A stretch of 64,000 nucleotides of DNA from Chloroflexota bacterium (GCA_016195815.1 JACPYX010000018.1:306509-370508); one strand, 5' to 3'. Shown: positions 32,829 through 40,756, numbered from the stretch's first letter. Translations and numbers: made by a program. The notes: generated from the letters alone by a model not told the origin.

Positions 32829-34140
32829 GATAGTGCAAGGGTTTTTCTGTAAATTGGTCAAAGTCATCTTTGCGTTTTGCGTTCGATTAAGTTGCACCTT
32901 CAAAAGTTATATAGGTTCTTCCAGTCAGCCACTCTTCACTGATCTCGCTCAACACAGCTGAAACCAATCTCAGACAGGATGCTTTGTTCGGAAAGATGCT
33001 GACGACACGCGCTCTACGACGGACTTCACGGTGGAGTCTTTCCACACCATTGGTCGTGCGCAGCAGCTTCTGAAAACCTCCCGGAAAGGAAAAAACCATC
33101 AACCCTTCTGGCAGGTTGCTGACCATCCAGTTGGACAAACGGGAGGCAGTCTTCTCGTACTTCAGGACAGTCTTGGCAAGGTAGGCATCAGCGGTTGCCC
33201 GATCAGGAGCATTGAAGATCGTACGAATATCTTCGGCCACTTCAGATTGCATATCTTTGTGCGGTACATACGCCTGAGCATTTTGTTGGAGATGGAACTG
33301 ACATCGCTGCCACGGGATGCCACCAAAGACAGCCAGCCGTGCAGCTCGCAGACCGGCATGATCGTCACTGGTAATAAGCTGCACGCCACCCAGGCCGCGC
33401 TTGTTCAAGCTCTCCAGGAACGTTCGCCAGTGGACTTCGTGCTCACTCAGCGAGACGGAAACACCCAAGATCTCTCGTTTTCCACTCGGAGTGACGGCTA
33501 CCGCCACCAAAACTGCCAGATGGCGCACCTGCCCATCTTCTCGGACCTGCTCGTAATAGGCATCCAGGAACAGGTAGGGGTATTCGCCCAATGGTCGCTC
33601 TCGCCATTTCTCCAGTTCACTGTCCATCTCGGCCGCGGCACGACTGACTTGAGATGAGGATACATCCACTCCGCATAATTGTTCGGTGATCGCTTTCACC
33701 TTGCGGGTCGAGACGCCTTGCACGTACATTTCTGCCAGTGCCAGGGTCAGGGCTCGTTCACTCCGCAGACCTCTTTCCAGCGCCTGGGGGTAGAAGCCTC
33801 CCTCTCGCACCTGTGGGATCGCAAAGGTGATGTCACCGACTCTGGTCTGCATCGTCTTAGGCTTGAAGCCATTGGCATAGCCTCGACGTTCCGATGTATG
33901 TTGGTAAGGTCCCGCGTTCAAATGTCCTGCACGTTCTGCCACCATGGCTGTGTTGATGATCACCCGGATCAACTCTGGCAGAACATCCAATCCTTGCTCT
34001 TGCACTTGCTCCAATAATTCTGCTGGTAAGGTAAAATCTTCGCGGTAGGTCATGATGTTTCTCCTTTTTGGTGTGGTAACCGCAAGGATAACACTTGACC
34101 TACTTCTTGATAAATTTTACAGAACCAATGCTACACTACT
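32829..34140 (-). mobile_element. IS256-family insertion sequence, complete
   Basis: Imperfect terminal inverted repeats: the left end GATAGTGCAAGGGTTTTTCT and the reverse-complemented right end AGTAGTGTAGCATTGGTTCT align without gaps and share TCTGTAAA just inside. TCCCCTTG flanks both ends (32821-32828 and 34141-34148), an 8-bp target duplication. One transposase gene lies inside. Confidence 0.82.
32887..34053 (-). CDS. IS256-family (mutator type) transposase
   Basis: A 388-residue protein. The DDE residues appear in YLFLDAYYEQV, ITSDDHAGL and TNGVERLHRE. RRGYANGFKPKTMQTRVGDI and the CQFHLQQNA segment are family hallmarks. The frame is intact with an AGGAG-like site upstream. The element sits between the rhs gene and the cassette region. 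Confidence 0.87.
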   Translation of the reverse strand: MTYREDFTLPAELLEQVQEQGLDVLPELIRVIINTAMVAERAGHLNAGPYQHTSERRGYANGFKPKTMQTRVGDITFAIPQVREGGFYPQALERGLRSERALTLALAEMYVQGVSTRKVKAITEQLCGVDVSSSQVSRAAAEMDSELEKWRERPLGEYPYLFLDAYYEQVREDGQVRHLAVLVAVAVTPSGKREILGVSVSLSEHEVHWRTFLESLNKRGLGGVQLITSDDHAGLRAARLAVFGGIPWQRCQFHLQQNAQAYVPHKDMQSEVAEDIRTIFNAPDRATADAYLAKTVLKYEKTASRLSNWMVSNLPEGLMVFSFPGGFQKLLRTTNGVERLHREVRRRARVVSIFPNKASCLRLVSAVLSEISEEWLTGRTYITFEGAT

Positions 34141-34285
34141 TCCCCTTGTCATCCCATCATTTATTACCAATTTTGAAACAGTCACCGGCCAATCTCTTAA
34201 AGGCATCTGCTCCCTGTTTGCCAATTCTGGCTGATAGGGAGGAGATGCTTTTCTGTCTCCAAAAATCCAATCGGAGGTATGCGTC
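34141..34285 (+). other. non-coding leader with the shared cassette signal
   Basis: Contains the second IS256 target copy, a GGAGA/TCTCC hairpin near 34240-34260, and GGAGGTATGCGTC immediately before the next start. Confidence 0.45.
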
Positions 34286-34612
34286 ATGTTCGCCACCATT
34301 GCTATTCTTTCTGAGTCTGTTGTCTTTGTCAGCCTGTTTGTGTTCCTGCAATTCTCGAAGCAGGATCGCGTTCAGCGACTCGAATCGATCGTTCAGGTCG
34401 CGTTTGTCACAGTCGTTCTTGTGACCGTGCTTGTCATCGCAGGTACAGACCCTCGCATTCCAGCGTGGGCCATCAAGACTGCCATTGGTTTGTTCATCAT
34501 CCCGGAAGCAGTGGCGCTGTACAGGAAAGACCGCCGGACGCCAAAGCAAGGACGCCGCTTAATGGTCCGAACCATCGGGCGGACCCGCAATTCGTCAGGC
34601 CGCACAGCTTGA
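34286..34612 (+). CDS. small integral membrane protein
   Basis: A 108-residue protein preceded by GGAGGTATGCGTC. Two clear helices (IAILSESVVFVSLFVFLQF and VAFVTVVLVTVLVIAGT), a third weaker one and a strongly basic tail (RRLMVRTIGRTRNSSGRTA). Family not recognised. It stands alone between the IS256 element and the ruvB-like cassette and ends before a strong hairpin terminator. Confidence 0.6.
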   Translation: MFATIAILSESVVFVSLFVFLQFSKQDRVQRLESIVQVAFVTVVLVTVLVIAGTDPRIPAWAIKTAIGLFIIPEAVALYRKDRRTPKQGRRLMVRTIGRTRNSSGRTA

Positions 34613-34647
34613 CGAATCACCACCAATAGGCCACCAGCCTATTGCTA

Positions 34648-34679
34648 AGACAGAGGCAAAATGCCTCTGTCTTTCTTTT
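34648..34679 (+). terminator. perfect 10-bp hairpin terminator
   Basis: AGACAGAGGC and GCCTCTGTCT with an AAAAT loop, then TTCTTTT. A further hairpin (AGAACGAC/GTCGTTCT) follows upstream of the next leader. Confidence 0.75.
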
Positions 34680-34747
34680 CAGGCCCGAAGGTTCTTCGAG
34701 CTTGCAAAGAACGACAGAGTCGTTCTAAACCACTCTGGAGGTATGCA

Positions 34748-35788
34748 GTGACTGCAACCACAAAAGATTCGATCATCAATGAGCGCAACTTCCGCCCGCA
34801 GCGATTGGAAGAATTTATCGGGCAAAAGGATTTGAAGCGCACGCTGCGGCTGATGCTGGACGCCAGCAAAACGCGCGGCGCACTCCTGGAGCATGTTGTA
34901 TTCTTTGGCGCGCCAGGCCTGGGTAAGACCACGCTGGCCGGGATTATTGCGTCCGAACAGGGCACGCGCCTGCATGAACTGTCCGCGCCATCGATCGCCA
35001 GACCTGGAGACCTGGCGCAAGTGCTGATCGCTCTCCAAAAGGGCGATGTTTTTTTTCTCGATGAAATTCACGCGCTCAAGCGCGAGTCGTCAGAACTGCT
35101 CTACAGCGCAATGGAAGACTTCAAGGTCTCCATCAAAACCGAAACAGGTGACAGGCCGCTCACGCTGGCAGTCTACCCGTTCACCCTGGTGGGAGCCACG
35201 ACCGACTTCGGCATCCTGCCTGACGCAATGCGGTCGCGGTTTGGTCACAGCTTCTACTTGAAGCTCTACACGCTGGATGAGTTGACGGGCGTGATCCTGC
35301 GCGCCGCAGACACCCTCGGTTATATGATGGACGACGAAGCCCTCGCGGGCATTGCCGTCCGCTCACGCGGCACGCCGCGCACTGCACTGAGACTTTTCCG
35401 GCGATGCGTGGACGCCGCGACCAACGCCAACACAGACCTTATTGACGCATCGCTGGTCGAGAATACCATGCCGCTGCTTGGCCTGGACAAACTTGGCCTC
35501 GAGGACGCGGATCGCAAATACCTGGCAACTCTGGCGATCACCTACAAGGGCGGTCCCGTTGGCCCGCGCTCGATCGCGGCCAATGCCGGTATTGACCTTG
35601 CGACGGTCGAGCAGGTGATCGAGCCTGTGCTGCTCACGTCCGGCTTGATTGCCCGCACTCCTCGCGGTCGGCGCATCACCCGCGCAGGATATGAGCATGT
35701 AAAAACATTTCTCGCCGCTCCGCCAGCGATCAACTGGCGCAAGGTCGAGAATACCGATGTTGAAACCGGCGACGAATTGAATCGCTAG
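34748..35788 (+). CDS. RuvB-like Holliday junction branch-migration ATPase
   Basis: A 346-residue protein from GTG 34748, chosen because it follows GGAGGTATGCA. Walker A is FGAPGLGKTTLAG, Walker B FFLDEIHAL, sensor 1 LVGATTDFG, then the Arg-finger region. The C-terminal winged helix (GGPVGPRSIAANAGIDLATVEQ) is typical of RuvB. The length matches chromosomal RuvB. No ruvA or ruvC is nearby, so it either borrows host RuvA or acts alone in element replication or recombination. Confidence 0.87.
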   Translation: MTATTKDSIINERNFRPQRLEEFIGQKDLKRTLRLMLDASKTRGALLEHVVFFGAPGLGKTTLAGIIASEQGTRLHELSAPSIARPGDLAQVLIALQKGDVFFLDEIHALKRESSELLYSAMEDFKVSIKTETGDRPLTLAVYPFTLVGATTDFGILPDAMRSRFGHSFYLKLYTLDELTGVILRAADTLGYMMDDEALAGIAVRSRGTPRTALRLFRRCVDAATNANTDLIDASLVENTMPLLGLDKLGLEDADRKYLATLAITYKGGPVGPRSIAANAGIDLATVEQVIEPVLLTSGLIARTPRGRRITRAGYEHVKTFLAAPPAINWRKVENTDVETGDELNR

Positions 35789-35800
35789 GAGGCATGTCCC

Positions 35801-36772
35801 ATGACAACAAAAACACAAACACAAACTGGCCTCGCTGGCTTTCTTTGCGAAGTCACCGAAGAGCCGGTCACATTCCAGGAATGCCTGGCCTGCGCCCAAC
35901 GCGGCGCGCCTGGCTGTCCAATGATGCCTGCCGTCCTGCACGACATCATGAACTCGATCCGCGATCCAGAGTACGCCGATAACATGGCAAAACAGGCTGG
36001 CGCCGAGGTCGGATTTTCTGTCACAGAACTGATTGGCTGTCCGCGTCAGCACGTTCTCAAAAAGAAAAACCCATATTGGGAAAAGCCTTCGTCCATGTAC
36101 CGCATGGCCTTCGGCTCCGGTTATCACGCCGCGCTCGCGCAATACCCGTCCGGGATCAAAGAGCAGACGCTAACCTGGAAGTTTACATTCCTGGGAAAGT
36201 CCGTCCTGTTGGCCGGAACACCGGATTTCATCGAAGCCAGTCCAAACGGCTGGCATATCGTCGACTACAAGGAAACCGGCAACCCGCCATTTGGGCATAA
36301 GGTCCCGATCTGCGTTCATTGCGACCTCGACGTGTACAAGGGCGACGACGGTCTGATGTGTCCCAACTGCGGAGCGCTCAACCCGCGTTCTTCCGCCGTT
36401 GCGCGCGTCTATCGCCCGCCGCAGGCTCGTTCTTCGCATGTATCGCAGGTCAATTTGTATGCCCTGCTGATCGCGAAGAACGCCGCGCTCCTGGAACAAA
36501 AACATGGCGCGAAAGCATCCGGCTTTTCCGGCGCAGAGGTGGTTTATCTCTCGCCCAAGACTCCCGTCCGCTGTGATGTGCGGCTCGACCGCGAGACAAC
36601 GCTGGCATTGCTAAAGGTTCGCCTGACTGCATTGCTCTCCCCCGGCCTGCCGCCCGTCCTGAACGAAGCGGACGAGTTGTGGCGCTGCGACTACTGCCCT
36701 GTGCGCGCTCATTGCGAGCAGGCCCAGTGCGGACCTGTCGGCAAGGCGGCAATTACAGAACACGAAGAATGA
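35801..36772 (+). CDS. Cas4/RecB-like PD-(D/E)XK nuclease with zinc-ribbon insert
   Basis: A 323-residue protein with leader GGAGGCATGTCCC. The PD-(D/E)XK core shows LLAGTPDFIEA followed by WHIVDYKETG. An early Cys (IGCPRQHVLKKKNPYW) and three late ones (WRCDYCPVRAHC) resemble the four-Cys iron-sulfur site of Cas4/AddB nucleases. A CVHC...CPNC zinc ribbon is inserted after the active site, which is unusual. An N-terminal CLACAQRGAPGC adds more cysteines. It probably resects DNA ends for the annealing protein. No CRISPR array or cas1 is present, so it is not assigned to CRISPR. Confidence 0.78.
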   Translation: MTTKTQTQTGLAGFLCEVTEEPVTFQECLACAQRGAPGCPMMPAVLHDIMNSIRDPEYADNMAKQAGAEVGFSVTELIGCPRQHVLKKKNPYWEKPSSMYRMAFGSGYHAALAQYPSGIKEQTLTWKFTFLGKSVLLAGTPDFIEASPNGWHIVDYKETGNPPFGHKVPICVHCDLDVYKGDDGLMCPNCGALNPRSSAVARVYRPPQARSSHVSQVNLYALLIAKNAALLEQKHGAKASGFSGAEVVYLSPKTPVRCDVRLDRETTLALLKVRLTALLSPGLPPVLNEADELWRCDYCPVRAHCEQAQCGPVGKAAITEHEE

Positions 36773-36781
36773 TTTTTTACT

Positions 36782-36812
36782 AGGAGGCGTCCATCCGGCG
36801 CCTCCTCTTTCC
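36782..36812 (+). terminator. 8-bp hairpin terminator
   Basis: AGGAGGCG (36782-36789) pairs with CGCCTCCT (36799-36806), followed by CTTTCCC, just after the nuclease gene. Confidence 0.6.
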
Positions 36813-36905
36813 CTGCCTGATCTGGAATCGTTCCATGCCAGGCGAGGAAAGGCAATCAGTCTTTCCTGGGCGGAAGATCCGCCCCCCGGTCGCAGGAGGT
36901 CTGCG

Positions 36906-37124
36906 ATGTTCAAAAACTTCTTCCTAAAAATCTCTGGCGGGTATTTGTCCGAACTCGAACAGGACAAGTTGATTAAATACGTCCTGATTGAAGCCAGGAA
37001 ATACCCGCAGGTCGCGCGCGAAGTCCGTCTCTTTTTAGACGGGCAGTCCGAAGACTTGTCGCCAAACGCGACCGGAGTCTTGCGCGCCATCGCCTACCAA
37101 TGGCTGATGGATCGACGCAAGTAA
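36906..37124 (+). CDS. small hypothetical protein
   Basis: A 72-residue, charged, mostly helical protein (ISGGYLSELEQDKLIKYVLIEARKYPQVAREVRLFL) with leader GGAGGTCTGCG. A GGGCGGA/TCCGCCC hairpin lies just upstream. No family recognised. It is followed by a strong bidirectional terminator. Confidence 0.55.
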   Translation: MFKNFFLKISGGYLSELEQDKLIKYVLIEARKYPQVAREVRLFLDGQSEDLSPNATGVLRAIAYQWLMDRRK

Positions 37125-37131
37125 TATCAAA

Positions 37132-37165
37132 AAGAGCGAGGTTATCCGCCTCGCTCTTTCCTTCG
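37132..37165. terminator. bidirectional hairpin terminator between convergent genes
   Basis: AAGAGCGAGG (37132-37141) pairs with CCTCGCTCTT (37149-37158); pyrimidines follow on the plus strand and A/T on the other. Confidence 0.7.
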
Positions 37166-37167
37166 TA

Positions 37168-37563
37168 TTATTGCTTTTCCGTCTCGGGCGCAAGCAATGC
37201 CAGGCCTTTCTCGCTTGTATTCCAATCTGCGTAAGCGTTCTTCGCCATGGCCGTTGCGAGAAAAACCGTCCCGATTGCATCCAGGTTTGTCCCGTCCTGG
37301 GAAAGCAGTTTCTCTTTATAGCCCTTTGTTCCATCCAGCACAGCCTGATTGATGGTCACAAGACGAACATCGCCAGCGATCAGGTCGTACCTGTCTCTCC
37401 CGGTCTTGACCGCTTTCAAGCGGATTCTCGCGCGTTCGCTTTCGTACTTCTCGGCGATAGCGCTTTCGATGGCTTGTGTTGCGCCGGAGTTGGTCAGTTT
37501 TTCCAGCCACTCAATGCGCTGAACGGTTTCATCAGAGAAGCGGTAATTTTTAGGCGTCTTCAT
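37168..37563 (-). CDS. ribbon-helix-helix family regulator-like protein
   Basis: A 131-residue protein from ATG 37563 (AAGGAGA upstream). The start MKTPKNYRFSDETVQRIEWLEKLTNS followed by GATQAIESAIAEKYE is a ribbon-helix-helix DNA-binding pattern. The C-terminal half (RDRYDLIAGDVRLVTINQAVL) is unassigned. It reads against the surrounding cassettes and has an operator-like palindrome in its own promoter, so it is probably an autorepressor and possibly a regulator of the element. Confidence 0.65.
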   Translation of the reverse strand: MKTPKNYRFSDETVQRIEWLEKLTNSGATQAIESAIAEKYESERARIRLKAVKTGRDRYDLIAGDVRLVTINQAVLDGTKGYKEKLLSQDGTNLDAIGTVFLATAMAKNAYADWNTSEKGLALLAPETEKQ

Positions 37564-37581
37564 GAATTGGTCTCCTTGTCG

Positions 37582-37629
37582 GTATTTACTTTCGTAAATA
37601 CATTTTACACCCTCCGCCATATTTGTCAA
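37582..37629 (-). promoter_or_regulatory. promoter and palindromic operator of the RHH gene
   Basis: On the minus strand TTGACA (37629-37624), a 16-base spacer and TAAAAT (37607-37602) form a promoter. Immediately downstream GTATTTAC-4-GTAAATAC (37582-37601) is a perfect palindrome, positioned to block RNA polymerase when bound. Confidence 0.65.
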
Positions 37630-37875
37630 GGTTCGCCTGACCGCATGTCTGCGTTCGATTCGCAGGTAAAACAAAAGAGCCAGGCCATAATGCCTCGCTC
37701 TCCTTTTGCGAACGACGAGACCCAATGCTCATTTGAGCCACACAATCTCGATCTCGTCTCTCAGCATCTCGAAATCCGCAACCTCAATCGGCATGCCCTG
37801 GATTTGCTGAATATGGCGCTCGGCAATTGCAACGGAGACTGTCCGGGAATGGGAAAAAACTTCCCAGGAGAGTTC
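37630..37875. other. non-coding stretch
   Basis: No credible gene. A T-arm-like hairpin (CTGCG, loop TTCGATT, CGCAG) occurs near 37648-37664 without a convincing acceptor stem. Otherwise nothing firm. Confidence 0.35.
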
Positions 37876-37928
37876 TTGTTCCGCGCATACAAGCGGGGCG
37901 CGCTTGGGTTCGACTCCCGAAGGAACAA
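37876..37928 (+). ncRNA. tRNA-like structure lacking a D-arm (TLS3)
   Basis: TTGTTCC (37876-37882) pairs perfectly with GGAACAA (37922-37928). A T-arm TTGGG, loop TTCGACT, CCCGA lies at 37904-37920, with one base (A) between it and the acceptor strand. The interior is 21 bases with a GCGC/GCGC stem and an 11-base loop. It lies about 115 bases upstream of the SSB gene. Confidence 0.5.
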
Positions 37929-38043
37929 ATTGCGTCAGGTTTCGGTACGAGCGGATAAAACGCCGCTGTACTCAACCACCAGACGCGAGCTAACGCAGGA
38001 TGATGCTGAACACCTGCATATATCAAAAAGGAGGTATGCCAAC

Positions 38044-38457
38044 ATGGTTACCAAAACTAGTAACAATAAGAACCGTCCGTCCAATTACGTCATCTTCACC
38101 CTTCGCTCCATTGCCGATGGAGAAACCCGCTTTACCAACAACGGTAAAGCCATGTCAAAGGTCCGCGCCTTCCTCTCTCAGGGAAAAGAAAAGGACTCAG
38201 ACGAATACAAGCCATCCATCTTCTTCGACGTGATGGCCGTCTCGAAGGATGAGAATCCGACTCCTGTCATTGACTCGATCTCAGCTGTCACGGACAAGAG
38301 CTACTTCACCGTCAAGGGCAACCTGGCGATGGAAGAGTGGACGGACAAAGATGGCGTGAAACACCAGAAACTGGTGATCTTTGCCCAATCGGTTGAACCC
38401 TTCTCGTTTGCAAACGAGGCAGAGCCTGTCGACGAGTTGGAAGGTGAACCCGCCTAA
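38044..38457 (+). CDS. single-strand DNA-binding protein (OB fold)
   Basis: A 137-residue protein; ATG 38044 follows AAGGAGGTATGCCAAC. NYVIFTLRSIADGETRFTNNGKAMSKVRAFLSQG and FFDVMAVS, then YFTVKGNLAMEEWTDKDGVKHQKLVIFAQSV, follow the SSB pattern. It ends in an acidic tail (EAEPVDELEGEPA) that could bind partners, although the canonical DDDIPF-type tip is absent. It is flanked on both sides by tRNA-like structures. Confidence 0.72.
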   Translation: MVTKTSNNKNRPSNYVIFTLRSIADGETRFTNNGKAMSKVRAFLSQGKEKDSDEYKPSIFFDVMAVSKDENPTPVIDSISAVTDKSYFTVKGNLAMEEWTDKDGVKHQKLVIFAQSVEPFSFANEAEPVDELEGEPA

Positions 38458-38483
38458 CCAACTGCCATCTCGCACCACCCTTT

Positions 38484-38511
38484 TGAGACGCGCATACCTT
38501 GCGCGTCTCAC
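38484..38511 (+). terminator. hairpin after the SSB gene
   Basis: GAGACGCGCA and TGCGCGTCTC form a perfect 10-bp stem around a short loop, about 30 bases after the stop. Only a few pyrimidines follow. Confidence 0.55.
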
Positions 38512-38514
38512 CTT

Positions 38515-38579
38515 CATCCTGATTAATACTCGTTTTTTTTAGAGTAAAGGAATCACCGGGTTCGACTCCCGGCAGGATG
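38515..38579 (+). ncRNA. tRNA-like structure lacking a D-arm (TLS4)
   Basis: CATCCTG (38515-38521) pairs perfectly with CAGGATG (38573-38579). A perfect T-arm CCGGG, loop TTCGACT, CCCGG (38556-38572) abuts it. Between them a 5-bp stem TACTC/GAGTA encloses a loop made almost only of U. There is no D-arm and no encoded CCA. Confidence 0.55.
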
Positions 38580-38758
38580 CCTGCGAGCGGAGGTTTTTTT
38601 TCTGCTCCACGCACAGCGTGCTGTGCCTCTCTCACTGGCGGCGAGAGACTAATCCCTCTCGCCGCCTCCCTTTGGGAGAGCATCCCGCCTCGATGCTCTT
38701 TCAGAGGGAGGCCATTGGTCTCCGGGCTACCCGCCCAATCCCATGAGAGAGGTGCAGT
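38580..38758 (+). other. non-coding, strongly folded leader
   Basis: Contains GGCGGCGAGAG/CTCTCGCCGCC (11 bp) and AGAGCAT/ATGCTCT hairpins, the latter nested in GCCTCCCT/AGGGAGGC. It precedes a 43-codon gene. Confidence 0.45.
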
Positions 38759-38890
38759 ATGTTGTACGCTTTCGTTATCGTGATTGCGATCCTGATCGTT
38801 CCAGCCGCTTCGACCGCCTATGCCATTTGGTATTGGCGTTCTGGCCGCTACGAACTAAATCGCCGTCTCGATTCTGTCACCAAGCGGTGA
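38759..38890 (+). CDS. 43-residue single-pass membrane peptide
   Basis: ATG 38759 follows GAGAGAGGTGCAGT. The product opens MLYAFVIVIAILIVPAAS, a single membrane helix, then has a short aromatic/basic stretch (YAIWYWRSGRYELNRRL) and ends DSVTKR. It occupies its own cassette between folded leaders, with a 10-bp hairpin (CCCGCTTTGC/GCAAAGCGGG) downstream. Too short for most gene finders. Function unknown. Confidence 0.55.
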   Translation: MLYAFVIVIAILIVPAASTAYAIWYWRSGRYELNRRLDSVTKR

Positions 38891-39034
38891 CGGGAAAGCG
38901 AGTGGAGTCTTTTATCTCCGCTCGCAATCCTTTTACGGCCCGCTTTGCATGTTACTGCGCCTGACACCGGCGCGGCAGCGAGCAAAGCGGGCTGTACCAT
39001 ACAGACGCTAAAACCAAATATGAGGTATGTCAAA

Positions 39035-40168
39035 ATGACTCTTACTTTCACCAAATCGGAGCTTGCAAAAATTCTGGACACTCTCTCACCCTACTTCACA
39101 AAGGGCTGCCCAATGGCCCTGCGCGTCGCCAAAAGCGGAGTCCTTGACGTGTTTGTTACGTCCGCTATATCCGGCGGTAGTGTGCTGGCGCACATCTCCT
39201 GTGGCAAGCCTGAAAAGACCACGTCGTGGATGTATGTTGACGGCCCGACGCTTCAGGGCCTGGTCACACTCGCCGATGACGGCCCGATCTCGATCGAGAT
39301 CGGCAAAGAAGAATTGACGCTCAAATACGCACCCCGCTCGACAAGCCAACTTCGCCTTTTGGCTGGACCATCGTTCGAGAACGGCGTCAAATTTGGAACC
39401 CCTTCCGCGACCGTCAAAGGCGGCGACTTGAACACGCTCGTCTCAATAGCCGAAGCGGTCGCCGATGAGACGCGCCCAAACCTTCACGGTATCTACATTG
39501 CCGCGTCAAAGAAGAATCTGGAAGCGGCGGCTGCGGACGGATTCATCCTGTCCTTCGTTTCGTTGAAATCGAAGGAAGATTTCGAAGCATCCGGCGCGAT
39601 GTACGCGGTCAAGGCCTTGGGGCGCGCCAAGCGCGCTATCAAAGCCGCTGACGAAGAAGATGTATCCATCGGTTTCCATGCTGGTGGTATTGCGTTTTCT
39701 GTTGAACGCGGTAATGCAGACTTCATCTTCGATGTTCCAAAGACGGGAGGCAACTTCCCTGACTACAAAACCGTCGTCAAATCTGTGGCTGAGGTTATGA
39801 GGGTCGAGGTCGAGACCAATGCGTTTGCGTCTTTTCTAAAATGCGCCAGCGCGATCGATGGCAATGTATTTATTCAGGCGGTCGGCGGCTTTTTGCGGCT
39901 CATGGCCCAGAACCAGACCACCCAAGAGCGATCCATCAACTCCATACCCATCGCCGAGAAAGGCGAAAGCGTCTGCATGTATTACGCTTACGGGCGCCTT
40001 TCAGGCGCCGTGAAAGCCTGCGCCTCGAATGGAAAGATTGTTCTCACCTTCCCAAAAGAAAACAAGTCGCCCATGTTGTTCAAGGGTGACGCCAGCGTGG
40101 TTGCCATGCCGCTGGTCAACCCGTTGGAAGAAAGTCCGTTCAAGGATTTACAGCCTGCTCTGATCTAA
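39035..40168 (+). CDS. dnaN: DNA polymerase III sliding clamp (DnaN-like)
   Basis: A 377-residue protein; ATG 39035 follows GAGGTATGTCAAA. The three-domain clamp pattern is visible: N-terminal TFTKSELAKILDTLSPYF; ADETRPNLHGIYI opening domain 2; GGNFPDYKTVV opening domain 3; and SPMLFKGDASVVAMPLVNP near the C-terminus, like the family's end motif. It is much more divergent than a housekeeping clamp, as expected for an element-encoded copy. It would tether a polymerase or other clamp-binding enzymes to element DNA. No polymerase gene is in the window. Confidence 0.78.
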   Translation: MTLTFTKSELAKILDTLSPYFTKGCPMALRVAKSGVLDVFVTSAISGGSVLAHISCGKPEKTTSWMYVDGPTLQGLVTLADDGPISIEIGKEELTLKYAPRSTSQLRLLAGPSFENGVKFGTPSATVKGGDLNTLVSIAEAVADETRPNLHGIYIAASKKNLEAAAADGFILSFVSLKSKEDFEASGAMYAVKALGRAKRAIKAADEEDVSIGFHAGGIAFSVERGNADFIFDVPKTGGNFPDYKTVVKSVAEVMRVEVETNAFASFLKCASAIDGNVFIQAVGGFLRLMAQNQTTQERSINSIPIAEKGESVCMYYAYGRLSGAVKACASNGKIVLTFPKENKSPMLFKGDASVVAMPLVNPLEESPFKDLQPALI

Positions 40169-40202
40169 CTTACCCAGGCCATCCGCCTGATCTTTGCTCA
40201 CT

Positions 40203-40232
40203 GGAGGGATTTGTGAATCCCTCCAATTTTTT
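40203..40232 (+). terminator. perfect 9-bp hairpin terminator after the clamp gene
   Basis: GGAGGGATT and AATCCCTCC with a TGTG loop, followed by AATTTTTT. Confidence 0.8.
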
Positions 40233-40345
40233 CTATCTCCGCAAAGTACGGCGGACTTTCCGCATGTTGCGCTTGGGCAAGCACGATAAGCGGAGGCAGG
40301 AAAGAATTGCCTGCCCACATATTACAACACACGAGGTATGTCACT

Positions 40346-40756
40346 ATGAGCAACTTGATTATCAACTATCTTTACCGCGATGAAGGCAACTACAAGGATC
40401 ACCCGATGAACACCGCCCGCCTGTCCTTTCCGTGGCAGCGTCCACTGTCACTCCATCGCGCGATCGCTGGCCGCGACCTGACCGGCATCCTTGTGGATGA
40501 TGGCAACCTGCTTTTGCGTTTTTCAGACGCAATGGTGGTCGTTGACCTGTCCACGCGCGCCCACCGCTTCCAGCCGGTTCTTGCCACCTGGATAACCTTC
40601 CCTGGCTGGCTGCGCATCGCGCGCGTCATCGAGGATCAAAGCCAGGTCATTCTGGTTGTCTCCGGCGCGTTGTTCACCGCGCGAATCGTTATCCGTCACA
40701 TCAACAATGAATGGCGGATGATCCTACAAGGCGGGCGCATTCTTGCGCCCAATTAA
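40346..40756 (+). CDS. hypothetical protein, cassette gene
   Basis: A 136-residue protein from ATG 40346 after GAGGTATGTCACT. It appears rich in beta strand (LTGILVDDGNLLLRFSDAMVVVDLS, QVILVVSGALFTARIVIRHI), like a small beta barrel or sandwich, with a terminal GGRILAPN. No family recognised. The next cassette starts 22 bases later without a terminator, so the two may be co-transcribed. Confidence 0.6.
   Translation: MSNLIINYLYRDEGNYKDHPMNTARLSFPWQRPLSLHRAIAGRDLTGILVDDGNLLLRFSDAMVVVDLSTRAHRFQPVLATWITFPGWLRIARVIEDQSQVILVVSGALFTARIVIRHINNEWRMILQGGRILAPN

Noticed and set aside
35801..36772. Cas4 as a sign of a CRISPR-Cas locus
   Set aside because: No cas1, cas2, effector or repeat array nearby; Cas4-like nucleases occur in recombination sets of mobile elements.
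37648..37664. Further tRNA-like structure (CTGCG, loop TTCGATT, CGCAG)
   Set aside because: Only the T-arm-like hairpin is convincing; the possible 6-bp acceptor partner lies inside the RHH promoter and the interior does not fold well.
37171..38043. Long 5' extension of the SSB reading frame (a 428-codon frame from 37171)
   Set aside because: It runs antisense through the RHH gene and its promoter; the strong leader at 38031-38043 fixes the SSB start at 38044.
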